The notes under the pieces were generated by a model. That model was not told where the DNA came from. It ran no database searches and was given only the letters and a program-made list of their open reading frames with translations. The translations under genes were made by a program, and so were the position numbers. Below, piece after piece: positions 43,833 to 52,506 of a DNA stretch of 64,000 nucleotides; the first letter of the stretch is position 1; each line of letters opens with the position of its first letter. Where the stretch lies: contig NZ_CP012677.1 in NCBI RefSeq assembly GCF_001294625.1, forward strand, positions 2,604,001 through 2,668,000, given 5' to 3'. This stretch comes from Arthrobacter alpinus (lineage in GTDB: Bacteria; Actinomycetota; Actinomycetes; Actinomycetales; Micrococcaceae).

Positions 43833-45467
43833 TTACTTGCCGGTAATTTCGTAGTACAGGGGAACACCGTTCCAGCCGAACTCAACGGTGTTGACATTGT
43901 TGCTCCACACACCCTGGACTGCCTGGTACCACAGAGGTACAACCGGCAGGTCCTTGAGTAGGATCTCCTGGGATTCGTTGAACAGCTTGTTGCCAGCTTC
44001 GACGCTTGTTGCTGCCAAGCCTTCCTTCAGCTTGGCGTCGAAGACCGGGTTGGAGTAATTGCCGTCGTTGGAACCTGCACCGGTGCCGTACAGCGGGCCG
44101 AGGAAGTTGTAAAGCGACGGGTAGTCAGCCTGCCAGCCAGCACGTGAGGCGCCGGTCAGCGCCTTCTTGTTGACCAGGGCACGCATTTCCTTGAAGGAGG
44201 ATACCGGGTTCAGCTCTGCCTTGATGCCCAGGTTCGTGGCAATCTGGTTGGCCATGGCCGTAATGTATTCCTTGTTGCCGGCACCATCGATGTTGGAGGT
44301 GATGGTGAAGACCTTGTCGGCCGGCCAAGGGCTGATGGCGTCAGCCTTGGTCCAGAGAGCCTTCGCCTTGGCGGCGTCGAACTTGAGGACGTCGTTGCCC
44401 GGGATGGAGTCGCTGAAGCCGTCCAGGACGGGTGAGGTGAACTCGTTGACGATCTTCTTGTTGCCGTAGAAGATCTTGTCGATGATCTGCTGGCGGTCGA
44501 TCGCCATGGAGATGGCCTGACGGCGCATCATGCCGGCCTCGCCCTGGAATTCAGGCAGGTAGCTCGGGATGGTCATGGTGGCGTTGCCAGCGTAAGGCTG
44601 GTTAACAAAGCGGTCCTTGAAGTCCGTCTTGAAGTTCTGCAGGCCACTCGGGGGAACCTGGTCCAGAACATCCAAGGTGTCGGACTGAACGCTGGTGTAA
44701 GCGGCGTCCGGGCTGGTGAAGATGGTGAACGTCACGCCACCATTCTTAGCCTTCCGAGGTCCGTTGTACTTCTCGTTGGGGACCAGGGCGATGGAAACGT
44801 CGTGCTTCCAGCCGTCTGCAGCCAACTTGTAGGGGCCGTTGCCAACAGGGTTCTGGCCGAATGCGGCAGGATCCTTGTAAGCAGACGCGGGCAACGGGTA
44901 GAAAGCGGTGTAGCCAAGACGCAGCTGGAAATCGGATTCTGGCTGGGCCAGTTCTACGGTGAAGGTGGTGTCGTCGACAACCTTCAAACCGTCCATCTTA
45001 TCCAAGGTGGAGCCTTCGGCGCTGACAGCGTCGTAACCCTTGATGGACTCGAAGAAGTAGGAGTTCAGCTGCGTGTTCTTTGCCGCTGCACCAAAGTTCC
45101 AGGCGTCAACAAAGCTATTGGCAGTGACGGGGGTTCCGTCGCTGAAGGTCTCCCCGGACTTGATTTTGATCGTGTAGTTCTGGGAATCCTTGGTTTCAAT
45201 GGAATCCGCGAGCTCGTTGACGATCTTGCCCTTGACGTCATAGCTGACCAAGCCGGTGAAGATCAGGTCCATGACCTTTCCACCGCCAACCTCGTTGGTG
45301 TTGGCCGGCAACAGACCGTTTTGCGGTTCCGTGTTGTTTGCCGTGATGACCTTGGTGGTGTCTCCGGTCGAGGTGTTGTCTCCACCTGTCGAGCCACCAC
45401 ATGCGGTGAGGGACATGGCAAGAACAGCTGCCAGGCCCAGTGCTTTGGAAGTGCGCGAGTAACGCAT
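43833..45467 (-). CDS. Peptide ABC transporter substrate-binding lipoprotein (family 5)
   Basis: A 544-residue lipoprotein whose signal peptide ends in the lipobox SLTACG near residue 22. The family 5 (OppA/DppA) pattern is seen in NNTEPQNGLLPANTNEVGGG, the YTIKIKSGETFSDGTPVTAN block and the hinge region ANQIATNLGIKAELNPVS, with a C-terminal DLPVVPLWY. It is the first gene of an operon with two permeases and a fused double ATPase and would deliver oligopeptides. Confidence 0.9.
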   Translation of the reverse strand: MRYSRTSKALGLAAVLAMSLTACGGSTGGDNTSTGDTTKVITANNTEPQNGLLPANTNEVGGGKVMDLIFTGLVSYDVKGKIVNELADSIETKDSQNYTIKIKSGETFSDGTPVTANSFVDAWNFGAAAKNTQLNSYFFESIKGYDAVSAEGSTLDKMDGLKVVDDTTFTVELAQPESDFQLRLGYTAFYPLPASAYKDPAAFGQNPVGNGPYKLAADGWKHDVSIALVPNEKYNGPRKAKNGGVTFTIFTSPDAAYTSVQSDTLDVLDQVPPSGLQNFKTDFKDRFVNQPYAGNATMTIPSYLPEFQGEAGMMRRQAISMAIDRQQIIDKIFYGNKKIVNEFTSPVLDGFSDSIPGNDVLKFDAAKAKALWTKADAISPWPADKVFTITSNIDGAGNKEYITAMANQIATNLGIKAELNPVSSFKEMRALVNKKALTGASRAGWQADYPSLYNFLGPLYGTGAGSNDGNYSNPVFDAKLKEGLAATSVEAGNKLFNESQEILLKDLPVVPLWYQAVQGVWSNNVNTVEFGWNGVPLYYEITGK

Positions 45468-45649
45468 TCCGCCTCCTTGGTTTCATTAAATGGTTGCGAG
45501 GTCAAACACCAGTGGTGCATTGGATGCCGGGCTCCTCATTGAGCCTGGGCGTGTCTGAACTCATACCCGTCTAGGCTACCGGCAAAAAGTTACCTCCTAG
45601 TAATCCAGACCACATTGTGCCCAGATCTTTACCGAGATGAAACCTTAAA

Positions 45650-45693
45650 GAGCAGCAGCCCGCCCCGGTGGATACCGGAACGGGCTGCTGTTC
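45650..45693 (-). terminator. Hairpin after typA
   Basis: AGCAGCAGCCCG (45651-45662) pairs with CGGGCTGCTGTT (45681-45692) with one mismatch, and an inner CCGG/CCGG adds pairing. It starts 13 bp past the typA stop. The minus-strand flank CTTTAAGGTTTC is only moderately T-rich. Confidence 0.6.
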
Positions 45694-45705
45694 AGAAGCT
45701 AAATG

Positions 45706-47622
45706 CTAGGCCTTGGCGCGGCTGCGGTAAGCCTTGGCACGGTCGCCGGCGTTCAGGATCAGCTTGCGGATACGGATGGATTCCGGCGTGACCTCAACGC
45801 ACTCGTCTTCGCGCGCGAATTCCAGTGACTCTTCCAAAGTGAGGTTGCGCGGCGGGGTCATGTTCTCGAAGGTGTCAGAGGAGGCTGCACGCATGTTGGT
45901 GAGCTGCTTTTCCTTGGTGATGTTCACGTCCATGTCATCGGAGCGTGAGTTTTCGCCAACGATCATGCCCTCGTAAACCTCGGAAGTGGGCTGCACGAAG
46001 AAGTTCATGCGCTCCTGGAGCTTGATCATCGCGAACGGGGTGACCACGCCAGAGCGGTCAGCCACGATCGAGCCGTTGGTGCGGTACTCGATGGGGCCGG
46101 CCCAAGGCTCGTAGCCTTCGGAGATGGAGGCTGCAATGCCGGCACCGCGGGTGTCGGTCATGAAGCGGGTGCGGAAACCGATCAGGCCACGGGCCGGAAC
46201 GATGAATTCCATGCGGCACCAGCCGGTGCCGTGGTTGGCCATGTTGACCATGCGGCCCTTGCGGGCTGCCAGCAGCTGGGTCACGCCGCCCAGGTACTCT
46301 TCAGGCACGTCGATGGTCATGTGTTCCATCGGCTCGTGCGTCTTGCCGTCAACCTGCTTGGTGACAACCTGCGGCTTGCCAACAGTGAGCTCGAAGCCTT
46401 CGCGGCGCATCTGCTCAACCAGGATGGACAATGCCAGCTCGCCACGGCCCTGGACTTCCCAGGCGTCGGGACGCTCGGTGGGCAGAACCTTCAAGGACAC
46501 GTTGCCGACAAGCTCCTTGTCAAGGCGGTCCTTGACCTGGCGCGCGGTGACCTTGTGGCCCTTGACACGGCCGGCGATCGGGGAGGTGTTGATACCGATC
46601 GTCATGGAGATCGCCGGCGGGTCAACCGTGATCAGCGGCAGCGGCTGCGGGTTGTCGATGTCGGTCAACGTCTCACCAATGGTGATGTCCTCGATGCCGG
46701 CAACAGCAACGATCTCGCCCGGGCCGGCAGATTCCGCAGGTACACGGGTCAGCGCCTGAGTGGCCAGCAGTTCGGTGATCTTAACAGGCTTGACGGTTCC
46801 GTCCTGACGGCACCAGGCAACAGTCTGGCCCTTGTGCAGTGTGCCGTTGAAGATGCGCAGCAGGGCCAGGCGACCCAGGAACGGGGAAGCGTCCAAGTTG
46901 GTGACGTGCGCCTGCAGGACACCGTCCGGGTTGTAGGTGGGGGCCGGGATGTGCTCGATGATGGTCTTGAACAACGGCTCAAGGTCCTCGTTGTCCGGGG
47001 CGGCACCGTTTTCGGGCTGCGCCAAGGACGCGCGGCCCAGCTTGCCGGAGGCGTAAACAACCGGAACGTTCAAGACGGCGTCGAGGTCCAGGTCGGGAAC
47101 TTCGTCAGCCATGTCCGATGCCAGGCCCAGGAGCAGGTCCATGGACTCGGCAACAACCTCGTCGATGCGGGCATCGGGACGGTCAGTCTTGTTGACCAAC
47201 AAGATCACGGGGAGCTTGGCGGCGAGTGCCTTACGCAGCACAAACCGGGTCTGTGGCAGCGGGCCTTCGGATGCGTCAACAAGCAGCACAACACCGTCAA
47301 CCATGGACAGCCCGCGCTCCACCTCTCCTCCGAAGTCGGCGTGACCGGGGGTGTCGATGACGTTGATGGTCATGACTTGGCCGTTGGCAGACGGGCCGTC
47401 GTAGGCCACTGTGGTGTTCTTGGCCAAGATGGTGATGCCCTTTTCGCGCTCCAGGTCACCCGAGTCCATGACACGCTCAGCAACATTGCCGTGCTCGGCA
47501 AATGAGTGCGTCTGCTTGAGCATGGCATCAACCAGTGTGGTCTTGCCGTGGTCAACGTGTGCCACGATGGCGACATTGCGCAGGTCATTGCGCGAAGCAG
47601 TGTTCAGAGAAGTGTCGTTCAT
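45706..47622 (-). CDS. typA: Translational GTPase TypA/BipA
   Basis: A 638-residue ribosome-binding GTPase of the elongation-factor family, involved in ribosome assembly and stress adaptation. G motifs are AHVDHGKTTLVDAM (G1), the switch area EREKGITI (G2), DTPGHADFGGEV (G3) and NKTDRPDAR (G4). The TypA-specific C-terminal half shows GRVKGHKVTARQVKDRL, EYLGGVTQLLAARKGRMVNM and RGLIGFRTRFMTDTRG. It lies between the peptide ABC operon and an orphan binding-protein gene. Confidence 0.95.
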   Translation of the reverse strand: MNDTSLNTASRNDLRNVAIVAHVDHGKTTLVDAMLKQTHSFAEHGNVAERVMDSGDLEREKGITILAKNTTVAYDGPSANGQVMTINVIDTPGHADFGGEVERGLSMVDGVVLLVDASEGPLPQTRFVLRKALAAKLPVILLVNKTDRPDARIDEVVAESMDLLLGLASDMADEVPDLDLDAVLNVPVVYASGKLGRASLAQPENGAAPDNEDLEPLFKTIIEHIPAPTYNPDGVLQAHVTNLDASPFLGRLALLRIFNGTLHKGQTVAWCRQDGTVKPVKITELLATQALTRVPAESAGPGEIVAVAGIEDITIGETLTDIDNPQPLPLITVDPPAISMTIGINTSPIAGRVKGHKVTARQVKDRLDKELVGNVSLKVLPTERPDAWEVQGRGELALSILVEQMRREGFELTVGKPQVVTKQVDGKTHEPMEHMTIDVPEEYLGGVTQLLAARKGRMVNMANHGTGWCRMEFIVPARGLIGFRTRFMTDTRGAGIAASISEGYEPWAGPIEYRTNGSIVADRSGVVTPFAMIKLQERMNFFVQPTSEVYEGMIVGENSRSDDMDVNITKEKQLTNMRAASSDTFENMTPPRNLTLEESLEFAREDECVEVTPESIRIRKLILNAGDRAKAYRSRAKA

Positions 47623-47941
47623 GCGTGAAGACTCGTTTCAGTTGGGCCCGGCTGCAGGCCCGGAAGGGCAAAGCAGAAAGTCACATTGTTGATCAGTACA
47701 TAAATGGATGGCCGTGATAATCGGCAGATAACACCATTCTAGACGTAGTGCCAAATACGGCCTAGTCACTTTATCGCATGAGTGGCGTGTTTTTCTCCAC
47801 GGCCTTCCCGGACCGGGACAAAAACGCCCCGCCAGTGCCGGAACTTCGCCAAATATCTACGACGACGGCAGGCTCAGCACGTGATGAACCTCACGTGGCG
47901 CCGTCATACTTCAACAGCGTGGGAGCACGATTCAAGCAGCG
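47623..47941. other. Intergenic region upstream of typA
   Basis: This 319-bp gap holds the typA promoter region and the end of the orphan binding-protein transcript. A small dyad ACGTGA-TGAACC-TCACGT lies at 47879-47896 and may be a weak terminator for the gene ending at 47942. No credible gene was found; a plus-strand open frame from 47778 runs into the neighbouring gene and has no recognisable features. Confidence 0.4.
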
Positions 47942-49726
47942 TTACTTAACGTGTTTCCAGTCAGCCACGTTCCACCAAGCCCCCACGTTGACAGGGGAGA
48001 ACTTGACCCCGCTGACGTGCGGGCCCGTGGCGCTCAAGGCCACATGGGTGAACAGCGGCAGGCCGTAACCGGCTTGGATGACGAGTTGGTCGATCTGCAT
48101 TTTCAGGGCATTTTGCTTGGCGTCATCGGAGCTGACGGCCAGTTGTTCGGCCAACTGGTCAACCACGGTGTTGGAAAAGTGATTCAGGTTCGACACTGCG
48201 CCGGTTTTGAAGATCTGCGGCACCTGGACCGATCCTGTGGGGTTGGCCGTCCAGCCGAACAAGGCCACGTCGAAGGATCCGGCCTTGAGCGCCAGCTGCC
48301 ACAGGTCAACGCTTTGTCCGACGTCGATGACATCGAATCCTGCCAACGTCGCAGAAGCCGCCACCAAGGTGAATTCCTGTGTGCGGGCGGGATCGTCTTT
48401 GTTGTACAAGATACGGATGCTCGGCTTGGCACCGCCCAGCAATTCCTTGGCTTTGTCTATGTCCACGGCGGCATAATCGGTGCTGCCGTTGCTCCGGGCC
48501 GATTCCTTGTAGGGGGTTTGCACTTCCCGGAAAACAAGCGAGTCAAGGACCGCCGCCTTCGGCTCCAGCGGCTTCACCAGTGCGTCGAGAATTTCCTGGC
48601 GGGGCAGGGTCGACAGGAACGCCCGGCGGTAGTCCGGGTTGGTGAAGACGCCGTCAAAATTCAGCACTGCCTGGTCAAATCCCAGGCTTTGTCCTTGGAG
48701 GACTTTGACATCTTTGGCTGCCGCAAGCGCTTTGAGCGTGTCGACGGTTGCCGGCGGGGAGATGACGTCGGCAGTCTTGGCAGCAAGTGCCGCGATTTGC
48801 GACTCCGGGTTCGCGTCGTAGTGGACGGTCACGGTGTCCAGCATCGGGATTGTTCCCCAGGTGTAGTCAGCGTTGCGGGTTAGCACGAGTTCTTTGTCAG
48901 CGGTGATGCTTTTGACCAGGAACGGACCATTCGACAGGGCAAGGGAAGGGTCCGGCATCGACTTGGTGTCAAAGCCTGTGTTCCAAAAATCGGACACCTT
49001 TTTCAAGTCCGGGTTTACGGGCAGCGGCGCACTGGGGTCTCCCTTCGGCGCCTTTTGCAGGAGTGCCGTGAGTGCGTCTGTGTCTTTCAGCCCTGTTCGA
49101 ACCGAGACGATGTGGGCGGGCACGTTCACGCTCGACCCCAATGCGGTTTCCCAGTCGGAGTACGGTGTGGTGTATTTCAGTGTCAGGGAGGTGCCCTCGT
49201 CACCGATGACGGGCATCTCGGTTTGGGAGAGCCCGGTGGTCTCACCGGCAAAGTGGAAGTAGCTGTTGCCCTTGCTCACTTTGAAGTTTGCATCCAGAGT
49301 GGCGTCGTTGAAATATCCTGAGGCCGCGGCCCACTGAAGCATCAGGTCGGCAGCCGTGACGGGGGCGCCGTCGGACCATTGAACACCACTGTTGATGGTG
49401 TATTTGATGGTCAGGGGGTTGTCTGAAACCTTCTGGTACTTCCCAAATTGTTCATTCTTGACGATCTTGAGGTTGCTTTCAACATAGTTGAACCCTGAGT
49501 GGGTGGCATAGTCAATTTTTGTGTTGATGTCTGTTTGCCCTGTGACGCTGCTGGTGTTAAAGGAGCTGAAGGGATTCGTCTCGAGCACAGTGACATTGCC
49601 CCCGACGGCTGGCGTGGCCGACGATGTCGGCCCGTCAGGATTCGGTGGCGTTGCCGTGCAAGCACCCAGTGCCAATACAGCCGCCAGGGCCACGGCACAT
49701 GCTTTGGAAATGCGTCCGGCGCGCAT
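47942..49726 (-). CDS. Orphan family 5 substrate-binding lipoprotein, possible LpqW relative
   Basis: A 594-residue lipoprotein with signal peptide and lipobox LALGAC near residue 22. The fold is the family 5 peptide-binding type (GGNVTVLETNPFSSFNTSSV; TIKYTINSGVQWSDGAPVTA; NYDYTWGTIPMLDTV-like middle; C-terminal YGLPLFTHVALSAT). No permease or ATPase is adjacent. In mycobacteria the gene next to typA is lpqW, a lipoprotein built on a binding-protein scaffold that controls lipoarabinomannan synthesis. Synteny makes an LpqW-like role plausible, but a normal solute-binding protein cannot be excluded. Confidence 0.8.
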   Translation of the reverse strand: MRAGRISKACAVALAAVLALGACTATPPNPDGPTSSATPAVGGNVTVLETNPFSSFNTSSVTGQTDINTKIDYATHSGFNYVESNLKIVKNEQFGKYQKVSDNPLTIKYTINSGVQWSDGAPVTAADLMLQWAAASGYFNDATLDANFKVSKGNSYFHFAGETTGLSQTEMPVIGDEGTSLTLKYTTPYSDWETALGSSVNVPAHIVSVRTGLKDTDALTALLQKAPKGDPSAPLPVNPDLKKVSDFWNTGFDTKSMPDPSLALSNGPFLVKSITADKELVLTRNADYTWGTIPMLDTVTVHYDANPESQIAALAAKTADVISPPATVDTLKALAAAKDVKVLQGQSLGFDQAVLNFDGVFTNPDYRRAFLSTLPRQEILDALVKPLEPKAAVLDSLVFREVQTPYKESARSNGSTDYAAVDIDKAKELLGGAKPSIRILYNKDDPARTQEFTLVAASATLAGFDVIDVGQSVDLWQLALKAGSFDVALFGWTANPTGSVQVPQIFKTGAVSNLNHFSNTVVDQLAEQLAVSSDDAKQNALKMQIDQLVIQAGYGLPLFTHVALSATGPHVSGVKFSPVNVGAWWNVADWKHVK

Positions 49727-50016
49727 CCCACCTCCAGTTTCTTACGCTTCGTTGTGGGCCGCTTCCGGGGCGTCAGGATCTTCCCGGGCCAGCGGTTACC
49801 CGCCCCGTTAGACTACCGCAGGGTGGCCTTCAGGGGTGTCTGGGACGGCGTGAGCGTGGGCGTTCTCATACATCTAGTGTCCGTCTAGTACCCGTTTGCG
49901 CCGTCGATGCATTCGCGCAGTGGCGCGTATCCACCTGCGCCCCGGCCGCCAGCCCAAGCAGAGGGGTGTGGATAACTTTCAGCGAAGAATCGTGATCGCT
50001 GCAAAGATTACGTGGC

Positions 50017-50499
50017 ATGGGAATCAGATACTTCGCACTTCCGGTGCCAGCTCAATTAGTGACCATCGCCCGCATCAATCCTCGGGCCTTCTTGTCCGAC
50101 CAGCACTTTTGGGAGACGTGGTCCGACCCACCGGACCGGCCTGAGGGGCTCGACCTGGACAAGGCGTGGCGGGACCTCCAGCAACTCTTGGGTGGGATGG
50201 ATTCTGAGCCAATGAGGGATGCCTACGAGCTGGTCAGGGGCGAGGTGACGCACTATGGCTATGGGTGGATCCCCTATGACCGTGTCCTGTCCGCCGAAGA
50301 AGTTCTCAAGGTGGCCAGCGACCTTGCCGTTGCGGACCTCGCCCGGCTCTACCAGGAGTACACGCCGCAGGTTTCCCCCGACTGGGCCGCGATCATGGAC
50401 GGGCGCCGCGACTACGTGGAGTCCTATCTTGAGGCAGCCAGGAAGTTCACGACCGAACTGGCCGGCATGGGCCTTGGCTTGATCTACTCGATTGGTTGA
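50017..50499 (+). CDS. DUF1877 (YfbM-like) protein
   Basis: A 160-residue soluble protein. The family pattern is MGIRYFALPVPAQLVTIARI at the start, then GLDLDKAWRDLQQLLGG near residue 45 and YGWIPYDRVLSAEEVLKVASDL near residue 85. YfbM-type proteins have no known function and often occur near toxin-immunity or mobile loci; here the gene stands at the start of a decayed region. The 290-bp gap to its left has no gene; it contains one perfect DnaA-box word (TGTGGATAA at 49967). Confidence 0.7.
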   Translation: MGIRYFALPVPAQLVTIARINPRAFLSDQHFWETWSDPPDRPEGLDLDKAWRDLQQLLGGMDSEPMRDAYELVRGEVTHYGYGWIPYDRVLSAEEVLKVASDLAVADLARLYQEYTPQVSPDWAAIMDGRRDYVESYLEAARKFTTELAGMGLGLIYSIG

Positions 50500-50517
50500 G
50501 GGGCGACCCGAACCGCA

Positions 50518-51018
50518 TCAGGATGGAATGTTGAGATTGACGGGCCCTGCCTCACCTGGGCCACCACATTGTTCGCTCCCGCCGACACGCCGCCACTGAA
50601 GGGCGACGTCCTGTTCGGCGAGCACTTGTCCTGTTGAGTTCAACGCACGAAGCGTGAGTGTTTCCGGTGACATCATCGCCACCTTGGCTTTCCAATTCCG
50701 TTCATCGACACGTGAAATGGAAAAGGGCGAGGGTATGGTGTGGCTGGTCGGTGCGGGAGAAGCCAGTTCTTCTGGTGTCAAGACCCGCAGTGACTCATCC
50801 GGTTCCTGGACCAGTGGATCCGATGTGGCGCACACGCCGTCTGCGCACAATTCGACAATGGCAACCTCGTCCACGTTTCCGTTGAGGTGAATGGTTGCCG
50901 TGTTGGTCCACCCGATGGCAGGGCAGGCTGTAGTGATGGAACAGCCCGTCACCGCGAGGGCCACGAGCAGCACCGCGGCAAGGCCTGAGCGCCTAATTAT
51001 CCCCACGCCAGCCACCAT
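50518..51018 (-). CDS. Hypothetical lipoprotein
   Basis: A 166-residue predicted lipoprotein. The ATG at 51018 opens a signal peptide (IIRRSGLAAVLLVALAVTGC) with lipobox AVTGC; a longer reading to 51237 would bury this signal and is rejected. The mature part contains paired cysteines (TTACPAIG, ELCADGVCAT, SEQCGG) and looks like a small beta-sandwich. No family is recognised. It is convergent with the DUF1877 gene, 18 bp apart. Confidence 0.6.
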   Translation of the reverse strand: MVAGVGIIRRSGLAAVLLVALAVTGCSITTACPAIGWTNTATIHLNGNVDEVAIVELCADGVCATSDPLVQEPDESLRVLTPEELASPAPTSHTIPSPFSISRVDERNWKAKVAMMSPETLTLRALNSTGQVLAEQDVALQWRRVGGSEQCGGPGEAGPVNLNIPS

Positions 51019-51075
51019 AGCAGCTGCCCTGGACACTCTATTTTTCCGGACATGGCTTAAGTTCCGGGACCAGAT

Positions 51076-51372
51076 GACCTTTTGACGGCGCTGAACGTCA
51101 CCGCAGATTTCAACGGACGCGACCACTCCCCCGATGAGATCCGGTCCCTGTAGAGCGGATTGACCGGGCGAGATCCCCCAATCCTTCCGACTCTTCCCAC
51201 GATTCAGCGCTGACTTCGGCGAAAACGTGTTTGTCAACAGCGACTGCAGGTTTCAGGACAAGTGAGGTATCGAAATTGGCGATGGGGCGTGGTCGTCACC
51301 CAGGACGTAACTGCAGGGGCAGTGGGCGTCGGGGTGCCAGCGAGACAAGTCGGCAAGGCGCCGCAGGGGTGA
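51076..51372 (+). pseudogene. Hexapeptide-repeat acetyltransferase (maltose/galactoside type) remnant
   Basis: Plus-strand pieces read in order as one acetyltransferase: ADFNGRDHSPDEIRSL, stop, SGLTGR; a shift; EIPQSFRLFPRFSADFGENV, FVNSDCRFQDK, a TGA where Gly is expected, GIEIGDGAW; then a jump to VVVTQDVTAGAVGVGVPARQ and VGKAPQG with the final stop at 51372. The pieces match the maltose O-acetyltransferase pattern (FPPFYTDFG, GCRFQDQGGIEIGDG, the last coil). About 60 residues of the beta-helix between IGDGAW and VVVTQDV are missing. Two in-frame stops, a frameshift and an internal deletion make it clearly dead. Confidence 0.75.
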
Positions 51373-51588
51373 TTCCTTGCAGAGTGCCGGACCCAACCAA
51401 TTCAGTAGATTCAACCGCTTCCAATTCTCATTCCCGGACTAGTGCCGCCGCGGACATCGCCCGCGGCAAGGCCGGCCAGCTTGTCCCGGAAGGATCAAGC
51501 AGAGCATCTCTGAAAATCATTCGAGCAGGATTCACGAAGGGTGCAGCGTTCGGTGGCAGGAGTGTAATTCTGAACAAGAAATAGTTGC

Positions 51589-51614
51589 CGCATTTGAACT
51601 GCGCATTTGAACTG
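51589..51614. repeat. 13-bp perfect tandem duplication
   Basis: CGCATTTGAACTG occurs twice back to back at 51589-51601 and 51602-51614, just before the DUF1801 pseudogene start. It looks like a recent replication-slippage event in non-coding DNA. The 200 bp to its left hold no readable gene. Confidence 0.8.
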
Positions 51615-51625
51615 CGGAGAACCAC

Positions 51626-52059
51626 ATGGCCGCGAAGAACGCTGGACTGTGCAAGGAAGAACGCGAACCCGTCAAGCGGCGTGCCGCCGAGCTACGCTCG
51701 CAGGAGAAAGCCGGGAAAACCCGCGCTGCAGGCGGGCGGGCCGTGAGCGAGTCGATCGGGGCGTTGCCGGATGGGAACCGGATTCTCGCCGAATGCATCG
51801 ACAGGATAGTTTCCCAAGTGGCTCCGCGTCTTGTTCCGAAGACCTGGTACGGATTCCCTTCGCATGCCAACGAGGAGGGAAAGGTAGTCGTGTTCTTCAA
51901 AGCCGCCTCGAAGTTTACCTCTCGCTACGCCACGCTCGGCTTCGAAGAGTCTGCGAAGCCGATGACGGCGACCTGTAGGTAAGCTCATTCACCGTGCTGG
52001 CCTTGCTGCCCGAGGCTGAACAGAAGATCGGCGGGCACCTCCGCAGGGCTGCGAGCTAA
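51626..52059 (+). pseudogene. DUF1801-family protein with frameshift and amber stop
   Basis: The frame from 51626 reads KEEREPVKRRAAELRSQEK, APRLVPKTWYGFPSHANEE, KFTSRYATLGFEE, which matches DUF1801/YdhG-like iron-chaperone-type proteins. Around 51950 the reading must shift frame to continue EADDGDL, then meets TAG at 51976-51978 where homologues have Trp (DGxMW or DGDLW), then goes on VSSFTVLALLPEAEQKIGGHLRRAAS to TAA at 52057-52059. One frameshift and one TGG-to-TAG type change are enough to restore the gene, so decay looks recent. Confidence 0.75.
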
Positions 52060-52445
52060 CCCATTTGCTCATGATCGCTGGTGATCTAACTGCGTGGTCG
52101 CGCACCGTGATTGAAGATGGCCAGCGACCATGGAAACAAACGGCCCAAATCCCGCCCACAGCACGCTGAGATTCAGGGCATTCAGACTCCTTGCACGCAA
52201 CAAGCGGAGGGCGCATGTTAGACACTGGAGTAGGAGTCCAGAATGTTCACGCACCGAGCAACATTTCGCTGATTAGGCTTCCTGACCGTGGCCTGCAAGT
52301 GGTCACAAGGGGCGAGACCTCGTGCATGGAAGGCACTACGACGGTGTCGAGTTCCATGTGCTGATCGCTCCACAACGACTGCAGGCTCCGCACCCTAAAC
52401 ATTGGCAGCATTGCGCCTCAGTGGTGGGCCCCAGTTTGCCAGTAA
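52060..52445. other. Non-coding or unrecognised stretch
   Basis: About 385 bp between the DUF1801 remnant and the terminator of the flavin oxidoreductase. Open frames on both strands are short and none shows a recognisable domain, signal peptide or binding site. It is most likely decayed sequence. Confidence 0.4.
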
Positions 52446-52490
52446 CACGACCATGCCGCCCCATCGGATGGACGGGGCGGCATGGTCGTG
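52446..52490 (-). terminator. Hairpin after the flavin oxidoreductase gene
   Basis: Perfect 17-bp arms 52446-52462 (CACGACCATGCCGCCCC) and 52474-52490 with an 11-nt loop, 16 bp past the stop in the direction of transcription. No T-tract. Confidence 0.75.
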
Positions 52491-52506
52491 ACGGGTCAGG
52501 AGCTGT

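Noticed and set aside
46231..47505. 424-codon plus-strand open frame opposite typA
   Set aside because: Shadow of a strongly conserved GTPase gene; composition follows the opposite strand and no motif is present.
47778..48068. Plus-strand open frame beginning MSGVFFSTAFPDRDKN
   Set aside because: Runs antisense into the orphan binding-protein gene and has no domain or binding site support.
49967..49975. Perfect DnaA-box word TGTGGATAA
   Set aside because: A single isolated 9-mer; no cluster of boxes, no dnaA or dnaN nearby, so no evidence of an origin.
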